Shown here: one piece after another, positions 29,951-42,100 of the stretch
How positions within the stretch are numbered: the first letter of the stretch is position 1
Layout: each line of letters starts with the position of its first letter
NCBI GenBank assembly: GCA_964036195.1
Contig: OZ038452.1
Coordinates: 4,520,704-4,584,703, forward strand
Origin: Sphaerolaimus hirsutus
Taxonomy: Eukaryota; Nematoda; Chromadorea; Monhysterida; Sphaerolaimidae
Length of the DNA stretch: 64,000 nucleotides
Direction: 5' to 3'
Translations under genes and position numbers: made by a program
Notes under the pieces: model-generated
What the model saw: the letters and a program-made list of their open reading frames with translations, nothing else
Database searches by the model: none
Told to the model about the DNA's origin: nothing

Positions 29951-32900
29951 CTACAAAACGTCTGGTGAGGCCTCTTCAGTATCACTTTTTCCATCCGATT
30001 CGTTGTACATCCCCGCTTGTGTGGAGATCACGCTGCAAAAAGACGAACACATTGAGCCTACACGCACTAGTTTTCACTGTGACTTCGGTCAAAACTGAAT
30101 TTTTTTCTAACGCAAATTATTCAAGAATGATTTAAGTTACTTTAAATCTGAATTTAAATTGATGAAGGTTAAAATTTAAAAATTGAAAACTAAAACACAT
30201 ATAAATAGCATATAATAAGAGTAATTATAATAGATAATAAGAGACTGGATGTCGCTATGTCGCCATTTCAGTTTTCACACAAGTCACGGTGAAAACTAGT
30301 GTGTGTCGGGCCATTTAATTAACCCCAAATGCAAAAATATTCCATAAGAAAACACCACACACCTTCCCTTGGTGCGAGTTTTCGGGCCCCAATTTTTGCC
30401 CTTGTTGTCTTGGAAGCGCAGTAATCCAGCGACCACTGACGGAGGGGTAGCGTCGGGGTGATCAGTGAAATCAACTTGCAATCTGTGATCATAAGGGGGT
30501 TGACAATTTGCACTTGGATGGTGTTTCAAAAATTCCAAAATATATTTAGAAATCTCGAAAATATAAAAATCTCTCATTTAATGCCTATATTTTAATATTA
30601 GGTTGAAATTATTAATATAGATTTTCCATAATCTTTTTTTCTTTTTCTGAGATTTTTGCAAATTCATAGAAAATCTCTCAAAAGTATTATTCACATTTAG
30701 CTCAATTCTATCTAGGTCTGGATTTATGTTTTCCAGGTTTCTAGGGAGGTATTTGTGCGAATAAATGAGTGGGGAAAATCTATGTTTCGTGAATGTCAAC
30801 TTGAAAGTGGGAAAAATGTCAAATTAGTTTAAATTGTGTTCAAAAAATGCAATCCTCGGAAATGTCAACTCAACAGGACATAACACCCCGCCCAAACGCA
30901 CTTTGGTGTTTGAGACATAATTCGCCGGCTAATTGGATCACCTTGCGCATCATCGGATGGTTTCAGCTGTTCGCATTTTAACGCCTGCAAAGTATGCATA
31001 TATATATATATATATATAACATTACGGGTTTTTTTTAAATTTGTTATTTTTTTTTGTATTTTTTTACCATTTATTTACAATGATACCGACAACGAAGGAC
31101 AAAAATTCCCGATCGGTAAAATCGAGTGAGGTTCAATTGCTAATGCCATATGCCGGATCAATTTCTAACACAACAGACAGTGCCAAATAAAGCACATTCA
31201 AACAAACCATAGCAACCCACAAAAAAAAACAAATAACACCCAACCCAAAACCCACCCAGGACCTAATCACATCCCACACTACACCCGCAGGGGCGTCAGT
31301 TTTCACGCCCCTGGGTCTGGCGTGGGTGATGCTGCACTTGTAGCCGGCGTTGAGCAGGGCCGACTTGAAGGACAGCACCTTGGGCGCGGGGCACTTAGCC
31401 GACTTGCACATGCCCGACACGTCGTAGTACAAAGGGCTGTCGGGCAGCTCCTGGACAAGAGGGGAATGAGTGAGTGGTTGGAATGGATAATATTTATGGC
31501 AACCACGAGCCTGTAAAATGTCAAATGTCATGTCATTTGCCATTGTAGTATTTGATTGAATTACTACAATATTAAATATTGTAGTAATTCAATCGAATAC
31601 TACACCATGAAGTTAAATTACACGTAAACATAAATTTTGACTGATTTTTTCAGAATAACATGCCTTTTGAAAATTGTATGATATTTGACATTTTACAGGG
31701 TTTGGGAGTGGCACAAGGACCTGGGTTCAGGGTTCAAACGAGATCCCGACCGAGAATCCCGATACTTTCCGCGCTTCAACGGTTCCGGTCCCGAAGCCCC
31801 AATCCCGATCCCGAAATTTGAAAATATCAATCACGAATAATAACCGGTGTAAACTGTAAAACTGCCCAATTTACTTCAGTCACCACTGTGAGCATGCCCA
31901 AGAGGCGGTCGTGCGTGCCCAGCCGCGGCTCGCTTTTCAGCGTTGCCAGCAGCCGATTGACAAATTCGTAGTCGTGCAGTCGATCAGACCAAAATGGCCC
32001 CCCAATCTGCATCAGCAAAAGTGTGCATTATCTGCTACGTTGGGGGGTCATCGTAACCAAGTAACCCTGAAATTAGTTTTCATATTCCTGTGGGCTCTTC
32101 ACAGATAGGCAAGTTTGGGTAGAATTTTCGAGGGGTTGCCAGTCGGCACGCAGATATAACTAGTTGGAGAATTCGGGGGTATGCCCGGCGAGTAACGAGT
32201 TGTAGCTATTTACGTACCGACTGGCAGCCCCCCACCCCCTCAAAAAATGCTACTCCTGATTTTGTCTGTCTTCACAGTGAACTGTGCCGCACGCGTAGAC
32301 AAAATTTGGGGACAAAAAACCCAAACAAAGAATTTTATACAACATTTCCAACAAAAAAAACACAAAAAATCGCACCCTCATTCTCGAATCACAATGTGCG
32401 CATCTGGTAGGAACAGTGGGCCCGTGAGCGGCCGTGAACTTGACTCCGCCCTTGGCGCCCGGCTCCACTTGCGTAGCCAATGGCTGCAGTTCCGTAGTTT
32501 CGCACCCGACGCAGTAGTAGATCATGCAGCGTTTGGTCACGCTGCTTTTCGCTTGCGAAGCGCCGCTTTTCACGCGCACGAATATCCGCAGGTAGAAGTC
32601 TATGCTCAGCGATAGGATCTGCGAGCGGAAGGTCGAGTTACGGTTAGGGATGGCCAGCGCTTTTTTTCAAGCGCTTTTTTTTAAAAAAACGCCGCTTTTT
32701 TTTAACAAAAGCGCAAGGGTCCCAGCGCTTTTTTTAAAAAAAAGCGCTGGCAAAAAATTTTGTACTTGTGCACTAGGTATTTTGCAATTTTTTCGCGCGT
32801 GAGCACGCAATTTCACATGCAAATTGCCATTGGTGGTTGTTTTCATTGGTTTTGTGGCATTTTTGTGCCATTGCTTCTTTTCCTGCATGGTATCATGTTA

Positions 32901-35523
32901 TAATAAGTTGTGATATGTCAGTCTAGTATATAATATCCAGCCAATGTGCTCCCACATACTTCTACAGAGTGTAACATCACTGTCATGCATTAGCCTTCTC
33001 TTACAACGTAATTTAAGCACTTTTCCATGCCTAACTTCACTAGAAGTCATGAAACATACACAAACAGCGATATACATAACGAGTCAACATAACATTGGAT
33101 TTTTGTGGCAGAAATTAGGACTTATAATGCTATATCATGATTACACAGCAATTCTATGGCTATATATCATCACAAGTACTACCACTTGTCTGATATACCT
33201 GTATATATTGACTCAGAACACTATTTGGGAACTTTTTAGGTACCGTCTTGACATTTTTTGAAAAAAAGCGAAAAAAGCGCGTTTTAAAAAAAAAACGCTT
33301 TTTTTTAAAAAAAGCGGGGTCGTTAAAAAAAAGCGCTTTTTTCCATCCCTAGTTACGGTAAAAATCTCATAAACCGCTTCGGAACCGCTGAATCCCGAAT
33401 TTATTGGGATTTGGGATCCGGATCGGGAAATCTTGCCAGAACTTCCGCCAAACCTTTTCATACCTTTTTGCACACATTCACGTTCAAAATCATTAGCTCA
33501 TGTGCCTTATCCCTATTTTCGATCCCACTCATTTCACCAAACTGCCAACGACACATGGTTAGCGTGTAAACTTTCCGTTTTCCGTTTCCGCAGGCAATTT
33601 TTTTTCTGTTTCCGTTTTCTGGCTGCAAAATCTATTTTTAATTTTTTCCATTTACAGCAACATTTCGGCAAATTCTTTCGGTTTCCGGCAGAATTTCAGC
33701 AAATTTTTTCGTTCCCGTTTCCGTTTTCCGGCCTTCCATTTTTCCGTTTTCCGGCAAGTGCAAAAAAAAATTTTAGTTTCTGTAAAAAAAGTTTTTGTTG
33801 ACAACCTACACCTGGCGCAACCACAAAGCCATCGGACGGACGCACCGGCAGAATGTACCTGTCGTAGACGTTCGCCCTGGCGTCGACGCACTGCAGCACG
33901 ATCCTGAGCGCCAGCTCGTGGCACGCGCGCGCCCTGAACGGCATCGCGCCGTACTTCATGAACGCAGCCTCGGGGTGGTTGCCGCACAGCGTCGCCACGT
34001 CCGTGCACGTCACCATGAGGATACCTGCGGGTGGAGTAGGGGTGGAAAAATGTCTTTAAAGGGCCCCGTTTTTTAGACAATGTTTAAAATACGCCGGCCG
34101 TAACCAGGTAGGATTAACTTTTTTTATGCTATATTAACCAAAAAGCTGAAAATATACCTAGAGGTGCGGTAGATAACTTGAATTTCCAATTTAAAATAAA
34201 AACTGGGTGTGCAGAAAATAATGCAACAATTAGTTACATATAAGGGACGAGCCGGCGAAGACATTTTTGGCGTAATTTCACGTTTTTGAAGCTGAGTTAT
34301 GAAAAACATCCCGGGAACATTTTGAGTTACTGGGACGTATGGGATGGGCGCAATCTCTCTGTTATAGGGCCCATGATATCCCTTTACCCCATTATCATTA
34401 TCACGCCCCGCCTAAAAAGCAACCAAAAGGATCTAAACAACGCAGCAACCAATCACCATCATCCTCCACACACTGCACAGCGGCATCGATGAAATGCGCC
34501 GGCGACCCGTACGGATCGATGTCGACCACGTCGAAGCGCGTGTCGAACTTGCGGTGTGTGAACATGATCGCGCTGGCGTCCTGAGGGCACTCCCAGACCC
34601 TGTAAAATGCCATGGAAAATGAAAAATGTCATGCAAAGTCTCTAAGGTTATGTAAAATGCCCTGGACGTACGTTGCCATTGTGCAGGGCATTTTGCATGC
34701 CTTGCGACACTTTCCATGACATTTGACATTTTACAGGACATTTAACAGAGTCTGAGAGTGGCACCTGATAGTTAGCGTGCACGCTTTCCGATACGCCATT
34801 GGCCTCTATGTTCCGCTTGATGCAAGCAACCGCAGAGGCGCTAAAATCGTTGGCGATAATTTTTTCGATGCCTGGGAGCGATAATAAAACGGTATATCCA
34901 ACTATTAAAATAGGTTAGAAAATGTCAGAGCTGTTAAAAAATCCGTGAATAAAAAGTATACAAATTGGCAAACTGCCAAACCTTTAACTTCTTTCGCAAA
35001 TCTAATAGCGCGGAGTCCAGTGGCCGAAAGCGCTTCCAAAACATGCAAACCCCTTCTCTCTTCCAGTCGTCTCAATTTCGCTTTGGGCGCAGTTTCATCA
35101 CGCAGGAAGGTTTGACGTTTCTCGTTCCATTCCGCACTGAATGCTCGCAATACGGTAATCCTGAGAAAAGATGCGAATTTGATTTCTCATCATTGGCAAA
35201 GTTCCAAGTTTATGTATTTACAATGCAGATGGGAAAACGTATGGAAACCCGCAGCACCATGCCTGACACATCACAGGCGTTTGATCGGTTCAGCGTTGCT
35301 ATATGGATTTGATAGATCAAAGGAAAAAAACCGACGTTAAATCCCGATTGAACTCCTGCACGGGATTGTAAAATGCTTTAGAAGGACCGTCGAATGAAAT
35401 TGTCGCCTGGCCTTCCGTGATCGTAGTTCCTCCGTCGGCTGACATGTTAAACGTCGCCAACGTACGTTTGCACGTTGCTAACACCAAACGTAGATAAGGT
35501 CTGCGAGAGGGCAAAAGCACCAT
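29951..35523 (-). CDS. TRMT1: TRMT1, tRNA (guanine26-N2)-dimethyltransferase
   Basis: Exons (minus): 35523-35336, 35160-34982, 34871-34765, 34580-34457, 34024-33846, 32618-32376, 32006-31875, 31450-31256, 30984-30902, 30482-30363, 30032-29951. They total 1632 nt, or 543 aa, with all phases consistent. The enzyme uses SAM to make m2,2G at position 26 of cytosolic and mitochondrial tRNAs. Landmarks in order: FYNPVQEFNRDLT, SAM-binding LHVLEALSATGLRAIRFA, catalytic DIDPYGSPAHFIDAA, KYGAMPFRARACHELALRIV, LSLSIDFYLRIFVRV, a Cys4-like pair (CVGC, CAHC), GGPFWSDRLHD and KTDAPAGVVWDVIRSW. The first 26 residues are basic, without acidic residues, before a second Met (35445), suggesting dual targeting. 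The C-terminal CCCH finger of vertebrate TRMT1 is absent. Intron 3 is a transposon. Confidence 0.96.
30062..30306. mobile_element. Family-M inverted repeat
   Basis: The ends CGCACTAGTTTTCACTGTGAC and GTCACGGTGAAAACTAGTGTG are inverted (arm interruptions aside), with an A/T-rich centre similar to that of 24773-24993. It lies in TRMT1 intron 10. Confidence 0.65.
30997..31018. repeat. (TA)n microsatellite
   Basis: An uninterrupted TA dinucleotide run just upstream of TRMT1 exon 9, in intron 8. Confidence 0.9.
31507..31714. mobile_element. Family-A element with a long central hairpin
   Basis: The outer arms GAGCCTGTAAAATGTCAAA and TTTGACATTTTACAGGGTTT are inverted. A nearly perfect hairpin occupies 31544-31604, with arms around GTAGTATTTGATTGAATTAC. 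It lies in TRMT1 intron 7. Confidence 0.65.
31728..31845. mobile_element. Degenerate GATCCC-word element
   Basis: It starts CAGGGTTCAAACGAGATCCC and continues with CCCGATCCCGAAA words. It resembles the left arm of the hAT elements at 12530-12680 and 46062-46660, but no right end is visible. Confidence 0.5.
32645..33351. mobile_element. hAT-type non-autonomous element, AAAAGCG-word arms
   Basis: The termini TAGGGATGGCCAGCGCTT and AAGCGCTTTTTTCCATCCCTA are inverted (interruptions aside). GTTACGGT is duplicated exactly (32637-32644, 33352-33359). The core resembles, inverted, that of 39139-39802. It ends 27 bp from the acceptor of TRMT1 exon 6. Confidence 0.88.
33565..33806. mobile_element. TTTTCCG-word element, diverged ends
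   Basis: An array of TTTCCGTTTTCCG words starts after TTAGCGTGTAAAC and ends at GTTGACAACCTAC. It belongs to the type of 9917-10494, but its ends are degraded and no duplication is evident. It lies in TRMT1 intron 5. Confidence 0.55.
34581..34764 (-). mobile_element. Family-A element forming complete TRMT1 intron 3
   Basis: On the minus strand the intron starts GTGCCACTCTCAGACTCTG and ends with the inverted arm CAGGGTCTGGGAGTGCCC followed by TCAG. TCAG is also the last four bases of the preceding exon (34768-34765), so TCAG duplicates the target. The GT donor is element sequence and the AG acceptor is the duplicated target. Joining the flanking exons keeps the TRMT1 frame in phase 0. Nothing else is in the intron: the 184 bp are the element. 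Confidence 0.85.
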
Positions 35524-36116
35524 CTTTAGGGATTTTGAAATCTTTCCATTTTTCCTACGAGAAATGTAACACGTTGAGAAGTTATCGACCGGCGTGACGC
35601 TCGATAAACATTTCGATAATTTTGATGATTTTTGCGATTGCGGTCCGTTGAAAACTATTTTCACGCATTGATGTAAAAAAATTCCGCGACGACTTTGCTG
35701 GAAAAGCCAGCAGACTTTGCGATTTGCGATCTTCTCACCGATATAATGCACACGTATCCAAAACTTGATCAGAATTAAGGATCGGGTCATTTATTGCAAG
35801 TTGGCTTACGTCCAGATTATTATTTGCGTATTGTACATGTACAGTTTTTCCAGAATTTTTGCTCAAATTGGCTAAAATTTGCTTCATTTTGCTAATTTTT
35901 ACCTTCATCATCGACATTTTTGTTAAAATACAGGGCTACATACCTATTTTAGTGTGTATTTTCCTACATAGCGATTTCGAAATGTTTGGCCGGCTGCCAA
36001 CTTTCTGTAAGACGATCTTCGAAGAATCAATAAGAAAAGGGGAGAGGGGTCAATCGTTGTTTGGCTGGACGGCGGTCGGGTTTCACTTTTTCTGCCATTT
36101 GGCGCACCGACGAAAA
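35524..36116. promoter_or_regulatory. Putative divergent promoter region, TRMT1 / neurexin-IV
   Basis: 593 bp separate the two oppositely directed start codons, without a recognised transposon. No TATA box or initiator can be assigned confidently; regulation here is inferred from the head-to-head layout only. Confidence 0.45.
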
Positions 36117-39100
36117 ATGTGGATTCGCCGTGAGTATTTCAATTCCATGCACAAACCAGATGTTGATAAGAAATTCATATTTCATGATTTTAAATCTCAG
36201 ATTTGACATGCATTTTGGCTGCGTGCTGCGTCGCGGCCAGCGCTCAAACCTGCGACCAACCCGTCCCAATGCACACGGCATCGATCGTACGAGCCAGTGA
36301 TTCCGCAATTTTGAGGCACCAGTGAGTTTTTCGGGTACGAGTAGATGCATGTTTCACTGCGATGTTCAATGTTTGGCACCCTGCCAGCAATATCAGTAAA
36401 TAATGTTGGGTCCATTTTTCTGTTGCAATAACAATAAGGAAACTGCGGATACTTTGATAAACTGCTGTTTTACGTAGTGTAACTTTCTTTAGTGGTGGTG
36501 TTTTATGGCTCATACTGTACTGATACGTTCTCTCAATTTAATCCATTTTTTTTCTTCTCTTGTATTTATATATAGTCCGTCGAATGCACAGTTTTCATGT
36601 CTGTATACTTGTGTCATTTGCAAAAATGCACCAACGCAATACTTATGTACACACTTTCACAAAAAAATGCAATTAGCAAATGCTCATGCAATGTTTTTTA
36701 TTATCATTTGGAACAATTTTTATTTTATTAATTAGATATTTGCCCGTATTGTTCATATTTATAATTATTTATAAAAAATCTTATTGTGCAGTCGCATAAG
36801 TGTAAAGTGTATCAGAAAAATGTTTGACAAAAAATTTTTTTAGACAAAATATGCCTCCCCCCTCAGTCCCCCATCAGCCAGCTGGACGCCATCAACAGAA
36901 GAAACGCTACAACTGGAACTGGGCGACCGCGACGGCACGGCCACGTTTCGCATCGCCACCATTTGCTTGTGGGCGGAGCCAGCGCACAAAAACTTCGGCC
37001 ATGGCGCCGCCGTAGTCGCATACAGCCACGGCGATCTTGAACGGGGCAGTCGACCTGTGCGCGAGAAAAGTGGACATAGAATGGTGGGCTGGGAGATTTT
37101 TGCGTTTGGGGCTATTCGCGGTTTGAGGCGTTATCGACAACTTCTAGTTGTCGATAACGGAAATTGATGGGGGGTTTTATTGATTGACTGTATTTTCCGT
37201 CCGGCCTAGGCTTGGCTTGGGTTGCACGCGGGACGTTTTTTATAAGAGTCGCGTCTGCTGACCAAATTGAATGTGTGTGGTTGATTTTCTAACGAAAAAC
37301 ACGACCCCTACACTGCATGCGCATTAATTGCGCCGATTGAATCGACACTTTTCACACCAACAATTTTGTGCGGAATGGATCAAAGGCTGTATGCGATCGG
37401 ATTAATACTTTCAATCTGTATTTAAATGTTATGTCAATTGAAAGTATAGATAGGAGAAAATCGTTGGTATTATAGTAGTGAATGTTGCACGGCACACTCA
37501 AATTTTCAGTTGCAGTTCGAACACTTTTTCAAAAGTGGAATTCAAAAGGGCGGAATTAAAAACGGGGGCGGAATACAAAAACGTTCGAACTGCCCTCGAT
37601 TTCAATTCCGCACATGAAATGTTCGAACACTTTGCACGATGGCGGAATTGCCCCGGATTGTGCATGGGCGGAATTATTTCAGACAGGTAGGAAAGTGCAA
37701 AATGTTTGAACCGCCCTTGGAATTCCACCTTGGTGGAACTCAAAAACGTCCGAACCACCCTTGACAATTTTGAGTGTGCAGTGCGCCAACTGTGCAAGAA
37801 AACATTTGGACACTTTCTAGAGGGTGGAATTCAGTTTCGGTTTACATACTTACTTAATATCTTTTAAACAAGTGGAGATTACAAAAACATTTCTCTATTC
37901 ATTTTTGAAGACAAAGTTTAGATCTACCTATAAATTTTTTTTCACAAATATGTTTGGTAAGATAAATAAGATGTGTTTCTCATAACAACCTTCTCTAAAG
38001 GGCGTATCTCTTAAGTCAAGGGCGGAATTGAAAGTGTCCCAATGTTTTTGAAACGTTTTGTTATGATATCCAAATGGACAAAAAACGTGTGAATTCATCC
38101 GGATTGGTGTGAAGCTAACGTTTAGCATTAGAACACCGATTACTTCTTTCAACTTTTTCTTTCAAAATCGCATGCGTAATAAATCGTTGGCAGGCTTCCA
38201 GCGGGAACCACGCGTGCAGGGTGTAAAGTAACTGGAGTATAACTGATGACAATCTCTTGCCTGCAGGCGTGTCTGTTCAACGCCCATCAAAATTCTACCT
38301 GTCATAAGTACATACACGTCTTAAAGGCACCACACCCAACCAATCCCGAGTGAGTGCAAACTTAATCCCATGGCATTCAACCTTTGATCCATTCCACCGC
38401 CGACCCCGACCTGAGTTCATCATCAAGGCGGGGTCAATGCCTAAACAACTCCCAAGCGCAAGCGGGCAGCGTGCCAAACCGGACGGAAAGTAGAATCTAG
38501 CGTTTTATTGATGAAAAGATAAAAAAAATTCTTCATTTATCATGATTTTCCACATTTGTCATGATTTTCAAATTTTTTACACTTGCATGCTTTGACATTT
38601 TGACAATTTTAGAAAAAATTAAGGTCGCCGATTTCTGAAAAGCGGATAACTTGATAAGTGCAAAAAAATTGCTCAGAAGGAAAATTTCAATTCATAGTCA
38701 ACATCAACGAAAAGTGCTACCTTCCCAAAATCGACTGTTTTGCAATTATCGACTTTTACGAAGTAGACTAACAATTTGAATATCCAAAATCAACCTCTAA
38801 AAACCTACAACCTCCCAGGTGGCCCGCGTGGAAGCGTCTCGATCTGAGTGCAACCTGCGCGTGGCGCCAATCGACGGTTTGGTTGCCAGGCGTCTGTTCA
38901 TAACGCCCGTGTTGGCGCCTAACGACGCTCATGGGAACACAAAGTGGCGTGTCACCCTCACTGGCTGTTCTGTGGGTGGGTTAATGGGGCGTGAGAGGGG
39001 GTAGGAAATTGGGGTGTTGGGGGGGCTAACCCCCCATCGCCCAGGTTTCTAGCTACCCTGAGTTTTGAGAAATTTTGTCCAATTTTTGCACAAAAGCCTT

Positions 39101-42100
39101 TTTTTCTTATTTTCATTTTCAAAATCGTTAGTTCGTGTTAGGGTTGGAAAAAAAACGTTTTTTTAACTCGATGTTTTAAAAAAAAAACGTTTTTTAAACG
39201 TTTTTTTTAAAAGCTCCCAGATATGACCTTGTGTCAACATATATCGGTATATCAGACAGTGGCAATACCCTGTGATGTTATATATGACCATATAATGTAT
39301 GTGGAGTCATGGGATAGCATTATAAGTGGTGATTTGTGTCAAAAATATCCATTTTTCGTCGACATATCGTTCGTATATCGCCTTATAGTCGAATGTTCGT
39401 GACTTCAGGTAAAGTTTGGCACAGAATAGTGATCAAACAAGGTTATAAAACGAGGTTGTTACTTTGGGAGTGAAGTTACACACTGTGGAGGTACATGGAA
39501 GCACATTACCTCAATATTATATACTACAGCAACATATGACGGCTTATTAACCCATGGTAGCATATATAAATGGATACTTTGATACTAAAAATGCCACAAA
39601 ACCAATGAAAACAACCACCAATGTCAATTTGTGTGTGAAATTGCGCGCTTGCGCGCAAAAATTTTGCAAAATACCTAGTGCTTAGTACTAAAAATTTCGG
39701 TCGATGTTTTAAAAAAAAAACATTTCGGACGTCATGTTTTTTTTTATAAAAAAACGTTTTTTTTAATAATCAACGTTTTAAAAAAAACATCGGCCAACCC
39801 TAGTTCGTGTGCCTTATTGCCTATTTTGAGCAATGTGCTTGTATTTATACCTATTTTTAGCTTTTAGTCACCATTTTCATGCGATTTTTTCCCTTTTCCA
39901 CTTTCGACACATTGAAAAAGCCTATATACTGAACCCATCTCTAGCCAAAATCACAGGCGACAGCACCTTCTACCTGAGTAACGGGGCTCACGCGGTGGCG
40001 CACACCAAGCCGGACGTGTGGTCGGCGGCCGTGTCGCTGCACCTGTCCATGACCATGCGCTCTGGCGGCCGGGACGCAGTGTTGCTGCATGCGAGGGACA
40101 TGCTGCTCATGCAGATCAGGGATGGGGTACTGCAGGTGTGGGGGTGACGTTTGTGTGGGTCTGTGGGGTATGCGCGTGTGGGGTCGATTGCTTTGTGGAG
40201 AAGTAGAAATTTATAAGTGATAAGTTGAAAGAAAAGTCTATTTATAGGTGATCCATTTCACTTCTCATTTATAAATCAGCTTTTTAAAACTTTTACTCGC
40301 CATTTCTCTTCTCACTTATATTTTCTTTTTAAAATTTTTTACATCTCACTTGAAAATTGTTCTCCACTTGCGGAGCTGGCACCTGGGCCTTTTCATTTTT
40401 TGCGGGGGTATTTACTTTCATGGGCTTTGTTCATGTTCACTTCTTTCCATGTTCAATTCGTTCACTTCACTTCTCTTCTATTCAGGTATTCATCCGCACC
40501 GGATTGGGGCACACCTACGAGATGAGCTCTTATCAAATTATCAACGACAATCGCTGGCACATGCTGGAATTGCGCCGCGACGCCCGTCTGGGCTCCTTCG
40601 TGCTGGCCATCGACGGGCTGGTCGTCAACGGCACCAACGGCCACTCGCCGCCCGGCGTTTTCGCCCGCGGTCTCGCTGGCACCGTGCCAGTTACCGTTGG
40701 CGGCGTGCCAAGCGAGGCTCTGGCTGAGTACGCGCACTTGGGGCCGGTGGTTGTGCGAGGCAATTTCACTGGCTGGTTGATGGATGTCAAGTTGAATCAG
40801 CTGGACTTGTTGATGGGCGATGGTGTGAAGCGGGTGGGCATGGTGCGCAGTCAGGATTTTGATGCGGTAGGTGCGGGCGGCCTGTGGTTAATTGCGCAAT
40901 TTGAGAATAATTTTTAAAAAAATTTAAAGTTAGAAGTAAGCATTTAAAATGGGGTAAAACGAAAAGTAAAAAATTAAAAGAAAAGCAAATTTAGAGCTGA
41001 TGAAAAAAATGAGGGGTAAAATGAGGATAGTTCACTTTTCTTTCAATATTTTACTTCTCACTTCTAAATTTAATTTGATGTTTCCTTCTCTTTTCAATTT
41101 TAAATTAAACATATAAATTAAAGTTAACTTTGCAATAAATATAAATAAGTTTTTGCCTCTGTCTTGGCACCTTACGTGTCCGCTCGTTAATCTATTGTAA
41201 ACGTTTTATACCTGCCTCTAGGATTCCACGGTCTCTAGCGAAGAAGCGACAATAGCTGCAGCTGGTAGTTACATAGAGAAACCAATTCCCACGCTTAGTG
41301 GCGCCAGCTCGGATCAAATGGAAATCAATTTTGAATTTCGCACGTTTGCGCGCGGAAGTGCCCACGTGTTTCACATGCCTTTGGCTAATGGTGCGCACTT
41401 GAAGGTGGGTTCGATTTTGTGCTCTTTGTGTGTATTTTTGTAGACTCTTTTGAATTGAATGTGGTGTGTGAATTTCCAATATCTAATTGACTCTTTTTAA
41501 ACAGACTTTTACAGTAAATATTACATCATGTTTTGATTATCTTCTATTCATACCTAAAAACGGGCTGAATTCCTTATACTCCAAATAGGGTTCAAACGAT
41601 ATGACTTTTCGATTTCGATATTCGATATTCGATATTTTTTCAAAATTTTCGATATCGATATTCGATATTTTTTTCTGAAACTCGATATTCGATATCGATA
41701 CGATATGGAACCTCGATATCGATATTCGATATTGAAAAATGGTCGATATTCGATATTTTCGATATTCGATATTGCGATATGCTTTTGGTATAGCAAGGCA
41801 TATTTCAAGTGGCATATTGTATTTTCATGTGGTTGCACACATGTTTAATCATCTCTTTACTGAAATTTGAATGGTACAAGTGATTTTACAAGCTTTACAT
41901 CACTCAATGGTAGAAAATAGAAGAAAAACATGATGAATAAAAGTGTATCAGACAAATAACAATTGGTATATATTACAGTTCATCCTAACCTAATTGCTTA
42001 AGGTAGGGTTCAAACGATATGACTTTTCGATATCGATATTCGATATTCGATATTTTTTCAAAATTTTCGATATCGATATTCGATATTCGATATTTTTTTC

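Noticed and set aside
33840-33872. Alternative end of TRMT1 exon 5 reading on to GFVVAPG
   Set aside because: Splicing at GTGCGT after ILP restores the conserved ILSLSIDFYLRIF continuation in phase; the read-through peptide does not match the family.
36907-37140. A minus-strand terminal exon (CDYGGAMAEVFVRWL)
   Set aside because: The plus strand at 36867-37056 gives F5/8C sequence that joins in phase to exons on both sides, so this frame is a shadow.
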